Assembly: GCA_044226485.1 (NCBI GenBank)
Contig: JBGAGY010000005.1
Span: 124,001-188,000 of the forward strand
Direction of reading: 5' to 3'
Source: UBA6663 sp044226485
Lineage (GTDB): Bacteria; Chloroflexota; Anaerolineae; Anaerolineales; UBA6663
Length of the DNA: 64,000 nucleotides
Shown here: positions 43,524 through 51,539 of the stretch, piece by piece
How the letters are laid out: each line of letters begins with the position of its first letter
Position numbering within the stretch: position 1 is the stretch's first letter
Notes under the pieces: generated by a model
Databases searched by the model: none
The model's input: the letters and a program-made list of their open reading frames with translations, nothing else
What the model was told of the DNA's origin: nothing
Program-made: the position numbers and the translations under genes

Positions 43524-43577
43524 GCCGTATCCCTCTATCCCTAGCCCGAATTGGCCTCTATCGGTTCAGGATACGGC
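43524..43577. promoter_or_regulatory. Inverted repeat in front of the FN3 unit
   Basis: GCCGTATCC (43524-43532) and GGATACGGC (43569-43577) form perfect 9-bp arms separated by 36 nt. The stretch between them contains two CCTCTATC copies. The left arm touches the FN3 start codon. It could be an operator pair or a 5' leader stem. Confidence 0.45.
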
Positions 43578-44230
43578 TTTATCCAGGGCCACGCATCGGG
43601 AGGGCCCCCCATTTTGAGTCCCTTGGGTCCCTACGTTGGCTCACCGAACGAGAAGGAGACCACTAAGGCGAGAATGAAAACGTCGGGAAACGGCTCGCCA
43701 GGGCGGCCAGGCTCATGCCTGAGGAAATCGACGACGTGATCGATGTCAACTGCAACCGCTCCTCACAAGAGAGGCGTTCGCCGATCCGCACGCGTTCGAC
43801 ACGCGGCGGTTCGTGGCGGCTTTCTCCCTCTCAGCACCAGCAAAGCGATGGCGCCAGCGCGGCTAGGACATTTGGCGACAAGTTGAGACAAGTCCGGTTG
43901 CCTCGGCAGGGGTTGATGCCGAGGTCGGCCGCAGAGGCGGGTCGCTCATCCGTCGTGATCCCTCGACAATGATTGGCAGGATGGACGAGCACCAGAAGTT
44001 ATGAACATTACTTCACGTGCATGAGAGTTCATTCGGGTTCCGATGTTTTTTGGACGGCCGAGCCCGAGCTGAATTCACGGCTCGCGATCGACTCTCCGGG
44101 CGACGCGGCTCCGGTTCGCCGCCACGCCGGTGATATGAGACGTGAGGCCACTCCAGCGATGGTGGGCAGCCTTCGACCTGGCAATCGACTACTCATCGAT
44201 GGGTCAAAGGGCAGGTATACGAGCTTCGAG
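43578..44230. other. Gap without a supported gene
   Basis: Short frames on both strands show no family character, and codon use is less GC-rich in places. Nothing else is evident. Confidence 0.4.
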
Positions 44231-44746
44231 ATGAACGCGATCTATTCGTCGGATCAACTTGAGGCGAAACTCGTGCGGGCCACCAAAGGTCGCGGTTACG
44301 CGGTCGAGCGCGGTCGCCAACCGCCATCGGCGGAGTACTTGGCCTATCTCATTCAGCTTGATGAACAGACGGGCCGAGCCGAACGACCGCGACGCACAGT
44401 CGATCAGGCCATGGGACTCTTGGCTTTCCCTGGAAAGCAAGATCCTTCTGACGGTACGATCCAAGATCTCCTCGCAGAACGCCGTATGCGCAAGAAGGCC
44501 TTCCTACTGGATTCCGATCCATGCGAATACGATTGGACGCCCATGTCGTGCTCGATGTGTCTCGCGACTCGGCGTGTAAGGGGCATCCTCAGGGCGTCAG
44601 CCTTTGTGAGTCAACTGTACGGGCTGAGCACGCCCGATCCGGAGAACGGCGCCTCCCCCCAAACCCACAGCCGCCAATCCCATCACGATCGCCATCGCAC
44701 CCCCAACAACGCCGTTGCCCGAGCCCGGGCCGCCATTGGCCGCTGA
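44231..44746 (+). CDS. Uncertain small protein, possible antitoxin-like fragment
   Basis: The frame reads MNAIYSSDQLEAKLVRATKG then SAEYLAYLIQLDEQTG, which vaguely recalls CopG/VapB-type antitoxin helices, and later AFLLDSDPCEYDWTP, which could be the start of a PIN-type toxin fused out of place. The last 150 nt are antisense to the real membrane-protein gene, so the C-terminus is doubtful. No clear ribosome site exists. I regard it as a possible decayed toxin-antitoxin pair with low confidence. Confidence 0.2.
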   Translation: MNAIYSSDQLEAKLVRATKGRGYAVERGRQPPSAEYLAYLIQLDEQTGRAERPRRTVDQAMGLLAFPGKQDPSDGTIQDLLAERRMRKKAFLLDSDPCEYDWTPMSCSMCLATRRVRGILRASAFVSQLYGLSTPDPENGASPQTHSRQSHHDRHRTPNNAVARARAAIGR

Positions 44747-45040
44747 AAGCACGAGCACGCCGTTAACACCACCCATCAGACCCATGACCAGCGCCACCGC
44801 GCCGCCGAGCCATCTCGGCCCCCAACGAATGGGGCGAACCAGCGACCACGCGCCAACACTCGCGCCGATGAGCGCCAGTGCCGTGGCGATCGTCGCCGAG
44901 TTCCGCTGCGGCGTCGAGCCATACACGGTCTCCGCGGCCGGTTCGGATACGCGCGCGGCCACCAGCACCGCGTGCACCAGCCCGGCAAACAGTCCAACCG
45001 CCACGACGGCGGCAGCGATGAGCGTGAGTGTTCGATTCAT
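44597..45040 (-). CDS. Small polytopic membrane protein (DUF6223-like)
   Basis: A 147-aa protein with four hydrophobic segments (about residues 5-28, 52-66, 75-95 and 105-128) and Gly-rich turns (GGVNGVLVLSAANGGPGSGN). It resembles DUF6223-like membrane proteins, though the assignment is tentative. ATG 45040 has GAGGGAG about 9 nt upstream; the longer frame upstream is not protein-like. It lies downstream of a broken two-component system and may once have been its target. Confidence 0.7.
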   Translation of the reverse strand: MNRTLTLIAAAVVAVGLFAGLVHAVLVAARVSEPAAETVYGSTPQRNSATIATALALIGASVGAWSLVRPIRWGPRWLGGAVALVMGLMGGVNGVLVLSAANGGPGSGNGVVGGAMAIVMGLAAVGLGGGAVLRIGRAQPVQLTHKG

Positions 45041-45164
45041 TTGACTTGCTCCCTCTCCCTTTCCGCGACGATGAATGACGCAGTGTAACGAGCGGACGGG
45101 TCGCTGTCGTCGTCCGTCAGGTGCGACCAGGCGTACGTCGTGCGGGGTAGGGAGAAGCGAACCG

Positions 45165-45787
45165 CTACTCCGGGCGGAGCAGGGAACTCGTGGGTCCGCG
45201 CCGGGCAAGGCCCGACTCGTAGGCAAAGACGACCAGCTGAGCGCGATCTCGGGCGCCAGGCTTAACCATGGCGCGACTGACATGGGTCTTTGCCGTCGCG
45301 GGGCTAACCACCCACGCCTCCGCGATCTCGTCGTTGGACAGGCCGGCCGCCACCAACCCCATGACTTCGCGCTCGCGCTCGGTCAGGACATCCAGGGAAA
45401 TGGTGGAAACCACCTTTGGCGTGAGCGCCGCAAACTCGGCAGTGAGTCGTCGGGTCACGCTCGGGGAGAGCAAGGCGTCGCTGCGGGCCACCACCTGGAT
45501 CGCTCGGATCAGGTCGGCGGGTTCGGTGTCCTTGACCAGGAAACCGCTGGCTCCCAGCCGGAGGGCCGCGGATCCATTGCGATCCGCCGGGTAGCCTCGA
45601 GGCCGTCGCAGCGCGGCATCCGGATATCCATGAGCACCACATCGGGCACGCGGCTGGTCACCAGACGAACGGCCTCGTCGCCTTCGCCCGCTTCGCCCAT
45701 GACCTGCATGTCCTCCTGGGCATCGAGCAACGCTCGAAACCCGGCCCGCATGAGAGCCTGGTCGTCGGCGAGCACAATGCGGATCAT
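45165..45787 (-). pseudogene. NarL/LuxR-type response regulator, frameshifted with deletion
   Basis: Frame one gives a receiver start MIRIVLADDQALMRAGFRAL with phospho-Asp in VVLMDIRMPRCDGLEATRRI. It then runs into nonsense. Another frame resumes at RLGASGFLVKDTEPADLIRA and continues with the LuxR HTH (VLTEREREVMGLVAAGLSND ... AKTHVSRAMVK). Compared with family members, about 20 residues containing the conserved Thr/Ser strand are missing at the junction. A deletion plus frameshift therefore inactivated the gene. It overlaps the end of the kinase gene by 4 nt, as in an intact operon. Confidence 0.88.
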
Positions 45788-46963
45788 TCGCCGTTCCTCG
45801 TCGCCGTGAACGGCTCTGTTGGGAACGGCAGGCGGGCCTGTACGCGGAACCCGCCGTCGGGCCGCGGTCCCGCCACGACTTCGCCTCCGAGGGCCCGCGC
45901 GCGTTCGTGCATGCCGCAGATCGCTTGACCCGGGCTGATCTCCTCGCGTGTGGTCTGGCTGGCCTCGTTGTCAACGCTCAACGTGAGCTCCGAGGGCTGA
46001 CGAGCAACACGGACGGAGGTCGTTGTCCCGCCGGCGTGCCGCAACACATTGGTCAGTGCTTCCTGAACGAATCGATAACCGACCAGATCGATAGGAACGG
46101 GTGGACCCTCCAGATCGCCGCCGATCTCGGTCCGAACAGGCAGACCGGCCTCCATGGCCCGCGACTCGAGGTCGTTGAGATGCGCTAGTCCGGCCGCGGG
46201 TGGCCGGGGTGGGCTTCCGCGGCCAGGCGGAGCATGTCGATCACCGACCGCAGTTCGCCGAGCGCGTCTGCGCTGGCGTCTTTGATCACCGACAGCGCGA
46301 CCCTGGCCTGCTCGGGTTGCTGATCGATCAAGTGCAGGGCCACTCCCGATTGGACGCTGATCAGCGAGAGATGATGGTCTAACACATCATTCAATTCGCG
46401 CGCGATGCACATACGCTCGGCTTCCATGCGGCGGCGATGGTCCTCCTGCGCGGCGCGAAGCTGACGTTGCTGGCGCGCGTGCAAGAGCTCCGCCACAAAA
46501 GCCCACACCAACAACCAGCCTGCCAGTCCTCCCAGCGCCTGGCGGGTTGGGGCTGGCTCGATGTCCACTGCCACCGGCATCCACGGAAAGCCGACGAAGC
46601 CCAGGCTAGGACTGCCCACACGGTCAGTGGCCGGTCGAGCCAAGCCGCCAAAGCGCACGCCACGAGCATGGCCAAGAAGCTCGGCCCCTTAGCGTAGTTT
46701 CCGAGCACATAGAGCAGGGCGGTCGCGTGCGTGACGAGCAGAACCCCGACCGTATAGCGACGGCTTAGGACCAGCGCGGCCGATCCCACGAGCAACAACG
46801 TCCACGCCGCAGCGTCCGGCGCGCGGTGACCAACCTGCCTGTGGCCAACGATAGAGGCGCTCGCGCACGCGATCCCGCCCACGCGCACCGCGAGCGCGAC
46901 GTCGACCCGTCCGGTGTGACGCTGCCAGCCATGGATCGGCGCCAACCAACTGGGCGGGTGCAT
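45784..46963 (-). pseudogene. NarL-type sensor histidine kinase, multiply frameshifted
   Basis: Three pieces in three frames. The first (from 46963) carries membrane helices (WTLLLVGSAALVLSRRYTVG ... LLYVLGNYAKGPSFLAMLV). A frameshift near 46605 leads to HARQQRQLRAAQEDHRRRM and the H-box region RIARELNDVLDHHLSLISVQ-like. A second 1-nt shift near 46190 leads to the ATPase part GLPVRTEIGGDLEG ... YRFVQEALTNVLRHAG and ICGMHERARALGGEV. The H-box reads ELND instead of ELHD, so the phospho-accepting His is lost as well. The gene is clearly dead. Confidence 0.88.
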
Positions 46964-47949
46964 GGTCGGCCCGTCGGGTCAGACGGCGTTGCGCGCAGCC
47001 GCTCAAGTCTTTCGCGGGTGATCAGATGGGTCCTGCATCCCTTCTGGGCTTAGCAACAGACTGATGTCATCCTATGCTGACCGCGTCAGACCCGCTGGGC
47101 TTCTCCCTCTCTTGAGAGGTGTAGCCTACTTCGGCGGGTGTTCTATTACGATGAGGTGATTCTCTAGATGGCTCGATACCAAGCCAGCTACTCACCTCAC
47201 ACCCGCAAGCGGACCTTCTGATGCACCTGGATTTGCCGCACGGCGAGTGGCCTGCTTTGCAGACCCGATGCGCCAGGGACGAAGGCTTTCAATCCCGCTG
47301 GCTCTCAAGATTAGCGCCGGGATGGCGCAGCAGGCGAACCCCTCACGGATTTTGAGACCTGTGGACGGACACCGATCATGATAAACATCAGGTTCGGTGC
47401 ATTGGAGCTTCGGAACAGTGCTCAGGTTCGGTGATCTTCGGAGCGTCAGTCCGTGTGAACTTCACTACTAGTGCTGGAACGATACGTTGTTCAGCCTTCC
47501 GCCTAGTTGAACCCATTTTTCGGTCTTTAGTCCCGAGCGCGCACGATTGTAGATCGCCCAAGCGTGGTGCGTGGAGTGTCACTTGCGATGCTCAGTTGAT
47601 TCTCTCGGGCGTTGTGAGCCAACGCACCGCTTACGATGTATCCTTGCCAATTATCCTAGGAGGACGATTGACTGGGTGGCCGCGACGCGCCCCGGCCACC
47701 GCATGAGGAAGAGTGGGCGACGGGTCGGAATTGATCGAGCAGATGTGGCGAACCTGCATCATGTGTGGTTGGCGCCGCCTGACCGAACACCCAACTCTGC
47801 AAAGAATGGGGCAAGGTCTAGCTAGGGTTGAGGGTCCGCGTGGCTGGGAGAGAATGGTACCGAGAGGCAAGGGTCTGGAGGATCCGGCGTCCGGCGGCCG
47901 TTGCGCCGGGCCTGGAAACACGATTGATTGATCACGACTAGCTGGCCAC
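46964..47949. other. One-kb gap without a supported gene
   Basis: Several short frames exist but none has family character, and the codon use is irregular. It may hold decayed sequence. Two palindromes follow at its right end. Confidence 0.4.
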
Positions 47950-47967
47950 GTTTCTAGATATAGAAAC
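47950..47967. promoter_or_regulatory. 18-bp palindrome, operator-like (copy 1)
   Basis: GTTTCTAGATATAGAAAC has perfect 7-bp arms GTTTCTA/TAGAAAC around a 4-nt centre. A second copy lies 56 nt downstream. Confidence 0.6.
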
Positions 47968-48005
47968 CTTGAATAGAGCCCGAACGTCTGCATGGAAAGA
48001 AGCAT

Positions 48006-48023
48006 GTTTCTATATGTAGAAAC
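48006..48023. promoter_or_regulatory. 18-bp palindrome, operator-like (copy 2)
   Basis: GTTTCTATATGTAGAAAC repeats the same arms as copy 1 and lies just upstream of a TAGTAT -10-like box at 48035-48040. Together they look like a repressor or activator site for the following gene. Confidence 0.6.
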
Positions 48024-48080
48024 CTATCTTTGTGTAGTATGAGTCAGGCCGCTCGGAGAGACAAGGTCACTCAGTCAACG

Positions 48081-48086
48081 TACAAT
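48081..48086 (+). promoter_or_regulatory. -10 box with alternative leaderless start
   Basis: TACAAT ends 6 nt before an in-frame ATG at 48093, 15 codons upstream of the start with a ribosome site. TACAATTCGA recurs at 50488 before another cassette gene. Confidence 0.4.
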
Positions 48087-48137
48087 TCGATCATGGTCGC
48101 GAGCTATCCGTCGCCACAAGGTCAACAGGAGAATCCG

Positions 48138-48596
48138 ATGGATATCCACCATGCGATGATGGTCCGGACCGAGCCGGAGCTCGTCTTTGCGGCGCTTACG
48201 CTTCCAAGCGAGCTCCAAGTCTGGATGGGGGCGCCCGCTTCAGGTGAACCAAAAGTCGGGTCGACGCTGCAGTTCCAATATGACGAAGGCCAGCGTCTTC
48301 TGATGTTTGAGGTGATGCGGCTCGACTCCGGTCGACTCGTTGAGTGGCGAGTCCTGCAACCGGCGTGGCCGAAGGTTGCGAACGATCAGGTCATAACGTG
48401 GAGGCTAAGTCCGTACGAAGGTAGCACGCTAGTCGACATGCGCATGGTCGGATGGTCTGAAGACGACGATGTTTACGCCAGCGTGTCGTACAAATGGGCA
48501 TCCTTCATGGTGCGCCTGAAGATCTACCTTGGAGATACACGGGAAGTTGAACACTTCCCGCCGCTGCGAGTCGTGCCCAGACCTGAAGTTCGATAG
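48138..48596 (+). CDS. SRPBCC-fold protein (AHSA1/START-like), cassette gene 1
   Basis: A 152-aa START-like protein with the usual opening (HHAMMVRTEPELVFAALTLP), LQVWMGAP, then VGSTLQFQYDEGQ and TWRLSPYEGSTLVDMRM. SRPBCC proteins bind hydrophobic ligands and include AHSA1-type and cyclase-type members, so function stays open. ATG 48138 has AGGAG 8 nt upstream; ATG 48093 could give 15 extra residues from a leaderless mRNA. It is preceded by two operator-like palindromes and followed 48 nt later by an attC-like site. Confidence 0.8.
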   Translation: MDIHHAMMVRTEPELVFAALTLPSELQVWMGAPASGEPKVGSTLQFQYDEGQRLLMFEVMRLDSGRLVEWRVLQPAWPKVANDQVITWRLSPYEGSTLVDMRMVGWSEDDDVYASVSYKWASFMVRLKIYLGDTREVEHFPPLRVVPRPEVR

Positions 48597-48643
48597 CGAG
48601 CCTGGCTGATAGGTAGTGACGGTTCGGCGAAGGCATTGTGCCT

Positions 48644-48769
48644 CTAACGAACGCATGCAGCTGACGTGGCTCCTCGGGGCCCAATACTGGCTTGATAGGC
48701 TCGCAGAAGCGCCTTCGACCAACCCGGGCTGGCTCACTCGTCACGCAGCCGAGGCCCAGTCGTTAGGTA
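48644..48769 (+). repeat. attC-like imperfect inverted repeat (site 4)
   Basis: Left arm CTAACGAACGCATGCAGCTG (48644 onward), right arm CACGCAGCCGAGG...CGTTAGGT. The end arms CTAACGA/TCGTTAG are perfectly complementary, the core GTTAGGT (48762-48768) fits GTTRRRY, and the inner box has one extra A on the left (CAGCTGACGTG against CGGCTGCGTG), as attC sites have. Confidence 0.75.
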
Positions 48770-48862
48770 CTCCAAAAAGCAAACGTGTTTTGTCTGCTGT
48801 CTTGCACGCAAGCAAGGGAGAGAAGCCACTTATGCTAAGTGTCAACTGGCAGGAAGGTTGAC

Positions 48863-49645
48863 ATGAGTGAGTGGAACCCAGAACTTTATCTTCAGTTTCG
48901 AAATGCTAGAACTCAGCCATCCATCGACTTGGTGACTCGGATTCGCTACGCCGATCCCCAATCGATCATCGATCTTGGCTGTGGTCCAGGCAATAGCACT
49001 CAGGTGTTAGCCAGCCGGTGGCCAGGCGCTCGGATTGTGGGTCTGGACAGTTCGGCAGCTATGATTGCGAAGGCCAGGGCAGACCACCCGGGATTGGAGT
49101 GGCTTGTGGCCGATGCCGCGGCTTACGAGACAGAGGAAAAGTTCGATATTGTCTTCTCAAGCGCCACCATCCAATGGATTCCTGACCATGAAGCCTTGCT
49201 CACCAAATGGCGCAGCCTTCTGGTTGGCGGTGGAGCGATCGCCGTGCAATTGCCGTTATTCTGGGATATGCCTTTGGGTCAGGTCATTGACCGCGTTTCG
49301 AAAGGGTCGCGTTGGCGTCGCTTGACGGAGCATGTGGCGAGCCTATTCACAATCCATGATTACCGTTTCTACTATGACCACTTGACGGCGCTGTTCGATC
49401 GAGTTGAGTTATGGGAGACGAGCTACATGGACATTCTGGATTCCCACTGCGCAATTGTCGAGATGATCAAGAGTACTGGTCTGAAGCCTTATCTCGATAG
49501 CCTGGAAGACCCGGATACCCGGCGCGAGTTCGAGCAAGACGTTCTTCGCGACGTTGAAGAGGCCTATCCTGTGCAGTGGAATGGGAACGTGATCTTGCCA
49601 TTCAAGAGACTGTTCTTCGTCGGCTACACAACATCAGCGGGCTGA
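48863..49645 (+). CDS. SAM-dependent methyltransferase (trans-aconitate type), cassette gene 2
   Basis: A 260-aa class I methyltransferase. Motif I IIDLGCGPGNST is near residue 37, the acidic SAM residue in IVGLDSSAAMI near 60, then WLVADAAAYE and VFSSATIQWIPDHEALL. The overall layout matches trans-aconitate 2-methyltransferase, including the C-terminal LPFKRLFFVGY. AGGAAGG lies 5 nt before the ATG. It is enclosed by attC-like sites 4 and 5. Confidence 0.88.
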   Translation: MSEWNPELYLQFRNARTQPSIDLVTRIRYADPQSIIDLGCGPGNSTQVLASRWPGARIVGLDSSAAMIAKARADHPGLEWLVADAAAYETEEKFDIVFSSATIQWIPDHEALLTKWRSLLVGGGAIAVQLPLFWDMPLGQVIDRVSKGSRWRRLTEHVASLFTIHDYRFYYDHLTALFDRVELWETSYMDILDSHCAIVEMIKSTGLKPYLDSLEDPDTRREFEQDVLRDVEEAYPVQWNGNVILPFKRLFFVGYTTSAG

Positions 49646-49660
49646 GTGTGCCAAGTTCGT

Positions 49661-49755
49661 GCCGAACGAACGCATGCAGCTGACGTGGCCAACTGGGTGC
49701 CAAAACCCGGTCGGCTGCGGCTCACGCGACACGCAGCCGACGCCGGCCGTTAGGC
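49661..49755 (+). repeat. attC-like imperfect inverted repeat (site 5)
   Basis: Left arm GAACGAACGCATGCAGCTGA, right arm GACACGCAGCCGACGCCGGC ending CGTTAGGC. The core GTTAGGC (49749-49755) fits GTTRRRY, and the extra left-arm A recurs. It is the shortest well-formed site (95 nt) and 17 nt from the methyltransferase stop. Confidence 0.75.
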
Positions 49756-49879
49756 ACTCCCACCGATGCCGAAACCTCCATAAGGTCACCTCCTTCCCAT
49801 TCACGGGCGAAACTCATCTGGCGGTATAGTTGGCGAGAACAAAACGGAACGCTATTCAAAGGAGCACAGAGGGTCCACT

Positions 49880-50302
49880 ATGAAAATCACCGTCGAAACT
49901 CTGATCGCGGCGCCCATTGCCGAAGTCTGGCGAGCCTATTCGGCCCCTGAGGAGATCAAACAATGGAACGCGGCATCCGACGATTGGCACACCCCCTCAT
50001 CGACCGTCGACTTTCGAGTCGGCGGGGCGTTCTCGTCGCGTATGGAGGCAAAGGACGGAAGTGCGGGCTTCGACTTTGCAGGAACCTATACGAAGATTGT
50101 CGATCACAGTGTGATCGAGTATGTGTTTGGTGAACGGACAGCTCACATCGAGTTCAGCGAAGTGCCTGGGGGCGTCAAGTTAGCGATCACGTTCGACGCC
50201 GAAGCCACCCATTCTGAGGAACAGCAGCGGCAGGGATGGCAAGCTATTCTGGACAATTTCAAGCGACACGTAGAGGGAAGCCGAAGGGCCGGCATGGCCT
50301 GA
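49880..50302 (+). CDS. AHSA1-type SRPBCC protein, cassette gene 3
   Basis: A 140-aa START-like protein: KITVETLIAAPIAEVWRAYS, then EEIKQWNAASDDWH, FRVGGAFSSRMEAKDGSAGF, YTKIVDHSVIEYVFG and the end QGWQAILDNFKRHVE. This is the AHSA1/YdjC-like pattern found in many stress and cassette proteins. A TATAGT box at 49825-49830 and AAAGGAGC about 15 nt upstream of the ATG suggest its own expression signals. It lies between attC-like sites 5 and 6. Confidence 0.88.
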   Translation: MKITVETLIAAPIAEVWRAYSAPEEIKQWNAASDDWHTPSSTVDFRVGGAFSSRMEAKDGSAGFDFAGTYTKIVDHSVIEYVFGERTAHIEFSEVPGGVKLAITFDAEATHSEEQQRQGWQAILDNFKRHVEGSRRAGMA

Positions 50303-50343
50303 GGTAGAGGTATCGTCTGGGGAGCAGGCACGGGAAGGCGTGC

Positions 50344-50469
50344 CTGACGAGCGCATACAGCTGACGTGGCTAACCGGTTGCCCAGAACCGGTCGGCCTCG
50401 GTTCAGGGGCGTGCCGTCAGGCGGATCGGCCTCGGGTCATCCGCACGCAGTTGATGCGGGCCATTGGGC
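50344..50469 (+). repeat. attC-like imperfect inverted repeat (site 6)
   Basis: Left arm CTGACGAGCGCATACAGCTG, right arm CACGCAGTTGATGCGGGCC ending ATTGGGC (50463-50469), which differs from GTTRRRY at its first base. The internal GGCCTCGGTTCAGG block is shared with site 2. The TTGGGC in the right core lies 18 nt before a TACAAT box and may act as its -35. Confidence 0.65.
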
Positions 50470-50487
50470 GGCCCCTGTCTCCATGCA

Positions 50488-50493
50488 TACAAT
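50488..50493 (+). promoter_or_regulatory. -10 box for cassette gene 4
   Basis: TACAAT with TTGGGC 18 nt upstream. The box plus TTCGAC recalls the TACAATTCGATC before cassette gene 1. Confidence 0.45.
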
Positions 50494-50546
50494 TCGACCG
50501 CGGATCGACGGCAAACAACGCACAACCCAAGGAATGAGGAGACTGT

Positions 50547-50951
50547 ATGGTCGCATACAAGGAAGTCCGCTATCTGACTGTCTCGATTGAGCGCGAGCCG
50601 GACATGGTCTACGCCTTCGCCAGTGACCCCGAGAATCTGCCCAAATGGGCGGCCGGCCTTGGGTTGGGTGTGAGGCGGGCGGGTGAACATTGGGTAGTGA
50701 TCACGCAGGATGGCTCCGTGGGGTTGCGTTTCACACCACACAACCCATACGGCGTGCTTGATCATACGGTGATCCTTCGCGATGGTACAGAGGTATACGT
50801 GCCGATGCGAGTGATGCCAAATGGCAAGGGCAGCGAAGTGATGCTGGGCTTGTTTCGGCCATCGGACATGGATGATGCGACCTTTGCGCGGGATGCCCGA
50901 TTGATGCAGAACGACCTTCAGGCACTCAAGGGCCTCATGGAAGGAAAGTAG
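50547..50951 (+). CDS. SRPBCC/polyketide-cyclase-like protein, cassette gene 4
   Basis: A 134-aa START-like protein: YLTVSIEREPDMVYAFASDP then ENLPKWAAGLGLGVRRAGEH, LRFTPHNPYGVLDHTVIL and the helix FARDARLMQNDLQALKGLME. It fits SRPBCC cyclase-like proteins of unknown ligand. ATGAGGAGA lies 7 nt upstream of the ATG. It is the last gene of the array, and no site follows it. Confidence 0.85.
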   Translation: MVAYKEVRYLTVSIEREPDMVYAFASDPENLPKWAAGLGLGVRRAGEHWVVITQDGSVGLRFTPHNPYGVLDHTVILRDGTEVYVPMRVMPNGKGSEVMLGLFRPSDMDDATFARDARLMQNDLQALKGLMEGK

Positions 50952-51539
50952 GAGCGAGAAGGCCAACGCAACATTCGGCTCAGGGATCACGATCTCGACT
51001 ACTCCACATGGGCTCCTGAGCCCGCATTTCGGGATTGAGGCGGCGCCGGCAAAACGTGATGTGAGCGCGTTCGCGACCAAAAGGATTGGGAGGTGGCATC
51101 GTTGACGAAGACGGTGTAAGGGCAGGGCGTTCCAGAGCTCAAGGTGGGCCGAGCGCTGCACGAATCGCTCGGTTATACGGAGTGGTTCGCCAGGTGAGCG
51201 ATTGACGTGCATCGGACCCGCCGATGGCTCTGTCCAGAAGGCTCTTGAGAGGCTCAACCAGGTTCCTGACTTACCCATCATCCACGGGCTGAGCCATGTC
51301 TGTTGATAACGGAAGAGCTCTCACATGCGCGCGTGATCGAATTGCGGTGGATGACGACGGTCTTGCACTCTATCAGGGACCGTCGGCTGGGGCCTTTGAG
51401 AGTGCGAATGTGGACACAGGAAGGGCAAAGAGAGGGATGGTTCCATGCTGCCTCGCGACGTTGCCTGGCTAGCCGACGGAGAGTCGTACAGTGCCGGACA
51501 CACCGGCAGAAGGTCGAGGCGGCTCGCTTCAGGTGATGG
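50952..51539. other. Gap without a supported gene
   Basis: No family-like frame is seen. No further attC-like site could be found in this stretch. Confidence 0.5.

Noticed and set aside
50403..51281. Minus-strand open frame of 292 codons
   Set aside because: Overlaps a well-supported SRPBCC gene on the other strand and has no recognisable domain.
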